Positions 5,625 through 9,286 of a DNA stretch of 9,286 nucleotides are shown piece by piece (within the stretch, counting starts at the first letter, position 1; every line of letters begins with the position of its first letter). The translations under genes and the position numbers were made by a program. This stretch comes from Candidatus Heimdallarchaeota archaeon (GTDB lineage Archaea > Asgardarchaeota > Heimdallarchaeia > Heimdallarchaeales > Heimdallarchaeaceae). The notes below the pieces were generated by a model. The model was not told the origin of the DNA. It was given only the letters and a program-made list of their open reading frames with translations, and searched no databases. Where the stretch lies: the NCBI GenBank assembly GCA_030628305.1, contig DAOVRE010000042.1:1-9286 (forward strand), written 5' to 3'.

Positions 5625-5637
5625 TATATTTATATTT
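5625..5637 (-). promoter_or_regulatory. TATA promoter of the zinc-ribbon gene at 5604
   Basis: The minus strand reads AAATATAAATATA, centred about 27 bp upstream of the GTG at 5604, implying transcription begins at or next to the start codon. Confidence 0.5.
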
Positions 5638-5721
5638 AACTTAAAAATAAACACTTTTCTAGAGAATTTTGGGTTCCTAAGCAATATTACTCGTTCTTTT
5701 TTGTGTTTATTTACCTTAAAT

Positions 5722-6297
5722 CTACAACTCAAAAGCATTTATTTCCTCAAGTAGCTCATATGTTTTGCCAACTGCTTCATATACTTGTTTCTCACTTTTT
5801 CCACCTGTACAAACTAAATTTCCAGATTGAAATAATAGTAGAACGTTCTTAGGTTCTTGTAATCGAAAAATAAGTCCTGGGAACTGTTCAGGTTCATACA
5901 TGCTATTGTCTAGCCACAGCGCTATTAGTTCAAGATTTAAACGTTTATTGTTGAAATTACCTGAAGCAACAATGTTTTGGATAACAATTTCAGGTTCCTC
6001 TGTAATTATTACACCTACTTTTTTCAATATTTTAGATATAACTTCTACTCCAATTCTTACATTTTCAGTAGATTTCGCTCCTGTCAATACGAGCTTTCCT
6101 GAACTAAATACAAGACTTGAAACCTTGGGCTTCTTAATTTTTAAAATCACTCCTGGAAATTTGTCCGGATAAAAGCTTATGTCAACTGCATCATCATCTA
6201 TAAGATTCTGATACATTTCCACTAATTCAATCGTTGTAAACAAATTAATTGAAGCAACAATATTTTGAACTGTTATATTGAATTCAGGTTTTTTCAT
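5722..6297 (-). CDS. tbp: TATA-box binding protein (TBP)
   Basis: This general transcription factor binds the TATA box and, with TFB, recruits archaeal RNA polymerase. The 191 residues form the classic pseudo-symmetric saddle of two repeats. Repeat 1 (about 7-95) has QNIVAS (11-16), FPGVI (47-51), LVFSSGKLV and TGAKS. Repeat 2 (about 103-185) has QNIVAS (107-112), YEPEQFPGLI (134-143), LLFQSGNLV and TGGKS. The four DNA-intercalating Phe residues (47, 64, 139, 156) and the paired Asn (12, 108) are present, so it should bind DNA. Repeat 2 differs from the usual SGKxVCTGAKS: it has SGN and TGGKS, which may hint at a divergent paralog in a genome with several TBPs. The acidic C-terminal tail seen in some archaea is short. 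A TATA element about 25 bp upstream fits a leaderless or near-leaderless mRNA. Length and fold are normal for archaea. Confidence 0.97.
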   Translation of the reverse strand: MKKPEFNITVQNIVASINLFTTIELVEMYQNLIDDDAVDISFYPDKFPGVILKIKKPKVSSLVFSSGKLVLTGAKSTENVRIGVEVISKILKKVGVIITEEPEIVIQNIVASGNFNNKRLNLELIALWLDNSMYEPEQFPGLIFRLQEPKNVLLLFQSGNLVCTGGKSEKQVYEAVGKTYELLEEINAFEL

Positions 6298-6318
6298 GTT
6301 ATCTCTGTGTCCTTGTAC

Positions 6319-6326
6319 CTATAAAT
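6319..6326 (-). promoter_or_regulatory. TATA promoter of the TBP gene
   Basis: The minus strand reads ATTTATAG, centred about 25 bp upstream of the TBP ATG, the normal distance for leaderless archaeal transcription. As the promoter of a TBP gene it could be subject to autoregulation, but nothing visible proves this. Confidence 0.45.
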
Positions 6327-6442
6327 TCAAATATTCCTTATTATTGAGCATGTAAGTATTTTGATATATCATCTATTTTAACCTTTGATGATTTACTTCA
6401 GAATATCACTAACAACTGATTAACATTCAAGCTCTTGGAACT

Positions 6443-6451
6443 AAAAAAAAA
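6443..6451 (-). terminator. Oligo-T terminator after the winged-HTH gene at 6473
   Basis: Nine A on the plus strand give T9 on the minus strand, 22 nt after the stop at 6473. This separates the regulator transcript from TBP, which has its own promoter. Confidence 0.55.
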
Positions 6452-6472
6452 GATCACAAATCCTTTTTATCG

Positions 6473-7153
6473 TTAGCTAATTACTTTGTCTACCATTTCT
6501 TTATATTTTCCAGAATGGAGCGCTAAGTATAAGATTCGAAATATATAGAGAATTCTATCTGAATCTGTAAAGGTAACATCGCTGAATATTTCTTGAACCT
6601 CTTCTTCCTTTTCTTCGAAAACTCGAAAGATTTCAGCTTCAGAATCAGCTTCGATTTTAGCCATAATTTCTGCTAGTTTTTCTGGTTTTGGTGGTTTTAT
6701 ATCTCTTGATAGTGATAACAATTCTGATGCTTTTGATAAATGTTTCATACAGATATTGCATCTCCAATTGTCATCTTCCAAACTTTTAAGATAATAAATC
6801 TTAGCTGCTCTTACATACAAAATTTCTGTAGCTGTCTTACCCATGACAACTCTATGACCCGCAGGCGCAACTAACCCTATTTTTGTTAACTCTTTAATAT
6901 ACCTGTAAATTGATTTATCGGAACGTTCTAGTTTTACTAACTCCTTTTTAATCAATCCTCTCTCTAATCCTTTTGATTTCACAATTTTATTGTATTTAGT
7001 TTCTATATCCTTTACTGTCATAGGTCCAGATCGAAGAACCCAGAAAATAGGCGCATAGCTCTCATCATAAAAAATTTTCACTAATTTTGGATCTCGTACA
7101 ACTCTTACTTGCTCTTGTTTAAAGCTTTCATCAAGTATATCTTTGTGTCCCAT
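6473..7153 (-). CDS. Winged-HTH transcriptional regulator (paralog 1)
   Basis: This cytoplasmic 226-residue DNA-binding protein starts at ATG 7153. Residues 1-30 carry a conserved head (MGHKDILDE, then VRVVRDPKLVKIF). A winged HTH spans about 33-115: GPMTVKDIETKYNKI is the first helix pair, RSDKSIYRYIKELTKIGLV (77-95) the recognition helix, and HRVVMGKTATEILY the wing. The ArsR-like core is interrupted by a basic insert of about 20 residues before the recognition helix. The helical C-terminal part has WRCNIC (C132-x2-C135), which the paralog at 7284-7964 lacks, and a Glu-rich coiled stretch (EEKEEEVQEIF). A GTG at 7165 would add four residues, but GGTGA lies exactly 8 nt before the ATG and the head then aligns with the paralog. 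It is either a second gene of one operon with the paralog or independently transcribed; no terminator separates them. Ligand and targets are unknown. Confidence 0.8.
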   Translation of the reverse strand: MGHKDILDESFKQEQVRVVRDPKLVKIFYDESYAPIFWVLRSGPMTVKDIETKYNKIVKSKGLERGLIKKELVKLERSDKSIYRYIKELTKIGLVAPAGHRVVMGKTATEILYVRAAKIYYLKSLEDDNWRCNICMKHLSKASELLSLSRDIKPPKPEKLAEIMAKIEADSEAEIFRVFEEKEEEVQEIFSDVTFTDSDRILYIFRILYLALHSGKYKEMVDKVIS

Positions 7154-7283
7154 ATCATTATTCACCTATTTTTTACGCATAAAAATATTGGTGTGTGAAT
7201 TAAGTTTAATTTAATTGAAAATGCAGTTTATGTATAAAATACTAAAGAATAATTGAACCCTATATGAACTAAATCTTTAATCA

Positions 7284-7964
7284 TCATTTTTTGTAACACT
7301 TCAGGAGATTTTTTTTGCTTTCTTCTAAATAAAGCATTGATGCAATACTGATGATGCTTAATAGTTTCTTTCCTTCTTCTAATTTTCCCTCAGTAAGGAT
7401 TTTTGAAACTTCATCATATTTCTCATCAAGAGCATTAAAAAGATATTTATCCCCGAAATTTAATAGATTTATCAATTGTTTGCTGAAACAATCAAAATCT
7501 ATTTCTTGAATCCCTTCTACAGCTTGAATAATTCTTGCAGCTCTTTGAATTATAATCTCTCCGTCATCCTCTCCCCACCAATCACTTTCTTTGGTGCTCA
7601 TTAAGAACACTTTGGCGACACGACTAAAGAGATTTTCAGTAGCAGTCTTGCCTAGAACTAACCTTTGACCAGAATTGGCAACTATTCCCAATTCAGACAG
7701 TTCCTTGATATACCGATAAATGGTTTTCTCAGACCGTTTCATTTTCTCAAACGCATCTTTTGGTATATCCATCTTGATTGCTTTCTTTCTTACAATCTTG
7801 TTATACTTCTCTGTTATTTGTTTAACAGTCATTGGTCCTTCCCCGAGTGCTGATATTACTGGGAAATATGCCGGATCTTGAAATATTTTAACTAATTCTT
7901 TATCTTCTACCACCCAAACGTCTTTTTGTTCAAATTCATCGTCCATTATATCTTGATGTCCCAT
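7284..7964 (-). CDS. Winged-HTH transcriptional regulator (paralog 2)
   Basis: The protein has 226 residues, the same length as its tandem paralog at 6473-7153, and starts with the matching head MGHQDIMDD. The winged HTH covers about 34-116 (GPMTVKQITEKYNKIV, KRSEKTIYRYIKELSELGIV, QRLVLGKTATENLF) with the same basic insert. The C-terminal domain is helical but diverged: it lacks the CxxC of paralog 1 and ends in a Lys-rich tail, so ligand or partner may differ. A TTG at 7979 extends the frame by five residues. GGTGA 8 nt before the ATG, the same spacing as in paralog 1, decides for 7964. Two TGA stops lie in tandem at its end. Its promoter overlaps a perfect inverted repeat (8017-8034) and faces the promoter of the small helical gene at 8170, so self-regulation and control of that gene are likely guesses. 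Confidence 0.8.
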   Translation of the reverse strand: MGHQDIMDDEFEQKDVWVVEDKELVKIFQDPAYFPVISALGEGPMTVKQITEKYNKIVRKKAIKMDIPKDAFEKMKRSEKTIYRYIKELSELGIVANSGQRLVLGKTATENLFSRVAKVFLMSTKESDWWGEDDGEIIIQRAARIIQAVEGIQEIDFDCFSKQLINLLNFGDKYLFNALDEKYDEVSKILTEGKLEEGKKLLSIISIASMLYLEESKKNLLKCYKK

Positions 7965-8012
7965 AATCAATTTCACCAAATATTCTTTGTCACTAAAATT
8001 TACCTCAAGAGC

Positions 8013-8022
8013 CTTAATAAAC
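8013..8022 (-). promoter_or_regulatory. TATA-like promoter of winged-HTH paralog 2
   Basis: The minus strand reads GTTTATTAAG, centred about 54 bp before the ATG at 7964. A start near 7992 leaves a leader of about 28 nt with GGTGA (7977-7973) in it. Confidence 0.45.
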
Positions 8023-8034
8023 GTTTCCGTTTAT
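8017..8034. repeat. Perfect inverted repeat over the regulator promoter (operator candidate)
   Basis: ATAAACG-TTTC-CGTTTAT is a perfect 7-bp inverted repeat with a 4-nt spacer. It covers the TATA/BRE region of winged-HTH paralog 2, the position where a bound dimer would block TBP/TFB. This suggests autorepression, but the binding protein is not proven. Confidence 0.5.
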
Positions 8035-8060
8035 CAAAGAAGATGTTCTCACCATTAGGG

Positions 8061-8114
8061 CTGTATTCTCGCTTTAAGAGATATGCTTATATAATCTTGT
8101 GAAACTGTATTCTC
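8061..8114 (+). repeat. Direct repeat CTGTATTCTC on both sides of a TATA box
   Basis: The exact decamer CTGTATTCTC occurs at 8061-8070 and 8105-8114, one copy upstream of and one downstream from the TATA box of the gene at 8170. A weaker relative, TGTTCTC, is at 8044-8050, and an inverted relative, GAGAAACAG, is at 8122-8130. The arrangement looks like cooperative operator sites for a regulator, plausibly one of the divergent winged-HTH proteins. Confidence 0.5.
8086..8094 (+). promoter_or_regulatory. TATA promoter of the small helical gene at 8170
   Basis: CTTATATAA is a strong archaeal TATA core. The start is predicted near 8116, giving a leader of about 54 nt that holds inverted repeats and a GAGGT ribosome-binding site (8156-8160). 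Confidence 0.6.
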
Positions 8115-8135
8115 AGACACAGAGAAACAGTGTCT
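8104..8135 (+). promoter_or_regulatory. Overlapping, mutually exclusive inverted repeats at the start site
   Basis: Hairpin 1 pairs ACTGT(A)TTCTC (8104-8114) with GAGAAACAGT (8122-8131): ten pairs with one bulged A. Hairpin 2 pairs AGACAC (8115-8120) with GTGTCT (8130-8135). They share bases, so only one can form. Because the predicted start is about 8116, hairpin 1 would not be complete in the RNA; DNA-level operator use is the simpler reading. Confidence 0.4.
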
Positions 8136-8169
8136 AACTTAATAAGAAAAACAAAGAGGTAAAATCAAA

Positions 8170-8430
8170 ATGGCAGTAAAATTAGAACAAAAAAATGAAC
8201 TGTTGAAAAATTTCAATGCTCTGAAAGCATTGTATAATCTCGAATTTGTTGAAGAAGAGAACTTAAGCGACCTCTTAGACCAGCTAGCAGAGAACATGTA
8301 TAACAATACCGCTGATCTCAGCAAAGCATATCCTGATATGAAACATTATCAAAACTATCGCCTTAAACAATCCTTAGAAAACGATAGAAATCGTTCTATC
8401 GCTAAACTAGTGTTGTTCAGAGGTTCTTAA
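8170..8430 (+). CDS. Small acidic helical protein (paralog 1)
   Basis: The family is not recognised. The protein has 86 residues with no signal peptide, membrane segment or Cys. It looks all-helical: helix 1 about 3-20 (VKLEQKNELLKNFNALKAL), an acidic turn (FVEEEN), helix 2 about 32-44 (LSDLLDQLAENMY), a loop with DMKHYQNY, and a C-terminal helix ending in IAKLVLFRGS. GAGGT lies 9 nt before the ATG. It is homologous to the next gene: E-x-K-x-EL-x3-F, LLD-x-LA, a P-x5-6-Y/C-x-N region and KVLL/KLVL-x-G line up. The size suits a small adaptor or a nucleic-acid or protein-binding module. The promoter is flanked by operator-like repeats and is divergent from the winged-HTH genes, so it is probably their target. 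Confidence 0.75.
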   Translation: MAVKLEQKNELLKNFNALKALYNLEFVEEENLSDLLDQLAENMYNNTADLSKAYPDMKHYQNYRLKQSLENDRNRSIAKLVLFRGS

Positions 8431-8480
8431 CTTTAACTTATTCTTTTTCATACAATGAAATCAGTAGGACGAACATCAAA

Positions 8481-8496
8481 ACTTGTGATAACAAGT
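8481..8496. repeat. Inverted repeat upstream of the second small helical gene
   Basis: ACTTGT-GATA-ACAAGT is a perfect 6-bp inverted repeat about 10 bp upstream of a TATA-like ATTAATAAA (8508-8516). It could be an operator for an internal promoter; no U-tract follows, so it does not look like a terminator. Confidence 0.35.
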
Positions 8497-8547
8497 AGTG
8501 AGTTACTATTAATAAATCTCAAGTGAGAAAAAATATGAGGTGGTTTC

Positions 8548-8811
8548 ATGATTAACATAACCGAAAAAAAAGAAGAGTTGATAAGATCTTTCCAAAATCT
8601 TACAAAAATCAAACATTACACCTTTGAGGATGAAGACTTAATCCTATCCCTCTTAGATAAGTTAGCAACATCTTTGTTTGGGTCAAAATATGATTATTGT
8701 TCAACACCTGAATACGCTGAACACTGTAAAAATATCATCAAAGAAGATCTAAAAAGAGAGAAAGAGAAATATTTTGTTACAAAAGTATTATTGACTGGAA
8801 CATTATTCTGA
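8548..8811 (+). CDS. Small acidic helical protein (paralog 2)
   Basis: The family is not recognised. The 87-residue protein is cytoplasmic and mainly helical. Helix 1 is EKKEELIRSFQNLTKI. After an acidic turn (FEDEDL), helix 2 is LILSLLDKLATSLF. The loop has two Cys (DYCSTPEYAEHC) that paralog 1 lacks, and the last helix is Lys/Glu-rich (IIKEDLKREKEKYF) before VTKVLLTGTLF. It is clearly homologous to 8170-8430, from which it is separated by 117 nt. A strong ribosome-binding site, GAGGTGG (8537-8543), lies 4 nt before the ATG. A TATA-like element near 8508-8516 suggests it may have its own promoter as well as read-through. Function unknown; a duplicated partner of the neighbouring winged-HTH pair is a guess from context. 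Confidence 0.75.
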   Translation: MINITEKKEELIRSFQNLTKIKHYTFEDEDLILSLLDKLATSLFGSKYDYCSTPEYAEHCKNIIKEDLKREKEKYFVTKVLLTGTLF

Positions 8812-8821
8812 TTCAGTCATC

Positions 8822-8855
8822 TTTCTCTCTTTTAATCTCTCTTTTGTATTTTTTC
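8822..8855 (+). terminator. T-rich terminator after the small helical genes
   Basis: A pyrimidine tract with several T-runs, ending in T6 (8849-8854), begins 10 nt after the stop at 8811. A second T/C-rich tract follows at 8893-8930. Archaeal termination at oligo-U is expected here. Confidence 0.5.
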
Positions 8856-8938
8856 AAGAAAGGATGATTTAATTTTTGTTATCAGTTAGCAATTTTCTAT
8901 ACTTTCTTTCCTTTTTTCTCTTTTCCCCTTAAGTAATC

Positions 8939-8946
8939 TTTAAAAT
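8939..8946 (+). promoter_or_regulatory. TATA-like promoter of the coiled-coil gene
   Basis: TTTAAAAT is centred at 8943. A start near 8969 leaves a 20-nt leader to the TTG at 8989 with GGTGA (8979-8983) in place. A second TATA-like element (TATATTTA, 8968-8975) is too close to the start for this gene. Confidence 0.35.
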
Positions 8947-8988
8947 CATTCTTATCTAATGTAGACAATATATTTATTGGTGAATAAC

Positions 8989-9286
8989 TTGGGAAAGAAA
9001 AAATCTACTGAGCAACTTGACAGAGATATACAAAACCTGGTGAAGAAGATTTCAATTATTGAAAAATTCGTCAATGTGGAAAAGAATCAGCAAGATACTC
9101 GGGTTGAAAAACTTGAAAAATCCTCTGAGTCGTTAGATAATTCCCTCAAGGCTCTTCGTATCGAAGTACAGGCTTTAAATCAGAATTTTGAAAAGAATTT
9201 AAGTGAACATGATGAAAAACTTGCTAAAATCATCGAAGATTTTAGTTCATTCCAAAACACCTTAGATTCTGAGATAGAAAAAGTTG
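8989..9286 (+). CDS. Coiled-coil protein, partial (C-terminus outside window)
   Basis: An open frame continues to the right edge with no stop (99 codons seen). There is no ATG near its beginning. TTG 8989 is chosen because GGTGA ends 5 nt before it; GTG 8980 is the alternative and would add three residues. The protein starts LGKKKSTEQLDRD and then runs as a long heptad-like amphipathic helix rich in Glu, Lys, Leu and Asn (VKKISIIEKF, RVEKLEKSSESLDNSLKAL, NLSEHDEKLAKIIEDF), without Pro, Gly or Cys after the first few residues. This is a coiled coil, presumably oligomeric. No signal peptide or membrane segment is seen in this part. Function cannot be assigned, because coiled coils are not family-specific and the rest is missing. 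Confidence 0.65.
   Translation, partial: MGKKKSTEQLDRDIQNLVKKISIIEKFVNVEKNQQDTRVEKLEKSSESLDNSLKALRIEVQALNQNFEKNLSEHDEKLAKIIEDFSSFQNTLDSEIEKV

Noticed and set aside
5900..6172. Plus-strand ORF within the TBP gene
   Set aside because: Antisense of a certain TBP gene.
8104..8160. Riboswitch in the leader of the gene at 8170
   Set aside because: Alternative hairpins exist, but the first arm lies upstream of the predicted start, so a DNA operator is simpler; no known aptamer is recognised.
7665..8324. ORFs at 7665-7853 (plus) and 8139-8324 (minus)
   Set aside because: Both are antisense shadows of the winged-HTH gene and the first small helical gene.
8170..8811. Toxin-antitoxin pair
   Set aside because: The two small proteins are homologous to each other, widely spaced and each has its own SD; no toxin motif is seen.

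Overview
The window is about 9.3 kb of AT-rich archaeal DNA. The clearest domain marker is a complete TATA-binding protein gene (6297 to 5722, minus strand). Other archaeal signs are BRE/TATA-like boxes 22-30 bp upstream of start codons, a mix of apparently leaderless genes and genes with GGTGA/GAGGT ribosome-binding sites, and oligo-T terminators. The lineage cannot be fixed from sequence alone. An AT-rich Asgard-type or similar uncultured archaeon is a reasonable guess, but it is inference. I see no rRNA, tRNA, CRISPR array, transposase or integrase.

Left part (1-4044). A two-gene unit occurs twice, both copies on the minus strand: a small exported beta-rich protein ending in a conserved FDPPGG tail, followed immediately by an Lrp/AsnC-like regulator. 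Copy A is 839-381 plus the regulator that runs off the window at 364-1. Copy B is 4044-3565 plus 3499-2378. Between the copies lie a secreted caspase-fold protease (1721-921) with a visible His/Cys dyad, and a small zinc-ribbon gene on the plus strand (2066-2365) with a textbook promoter and ribosome-binding site.

Middle part (4045-6297). A plus-strand FTR1/EfeU-family iron permease (4409-5287) has both RExxE motifs. It converges on, and overlaps by 7 nt, a Cys-rich zinc-ribbon gene on the minus strand (5604-5281) that resembles the one at 2066. The TBP gene follows, also on the minus strand.

Right part (6300-9286). Two tandem paralogous winged-HTH regulators, both 226 aa from their SD-supported ATGs, lie on the minus strand (7153-6473 and 7964-7284). 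They are divergent from two tandem paralogous small helical proteins on the plus strand (8170-8430 and 8548-8811). The divergent intergenic region carries a perfect inverted repeat over one TATA box and an exact 10-bp direct repeat on both sides of the other. A coiled-coil ORF starting near 8989 runs off the right edge.

The main theme is paralogous pairs: exported protein, Lrp-like regulator, zinc ribbon, winged-HTH and small helical protein each occur twice. The most interesting candidate for an undescribed system is the exported-FDPPGG-protein plus regulator cassette next to a secreted caspase-like protease. That functional link is inference from gene order only.
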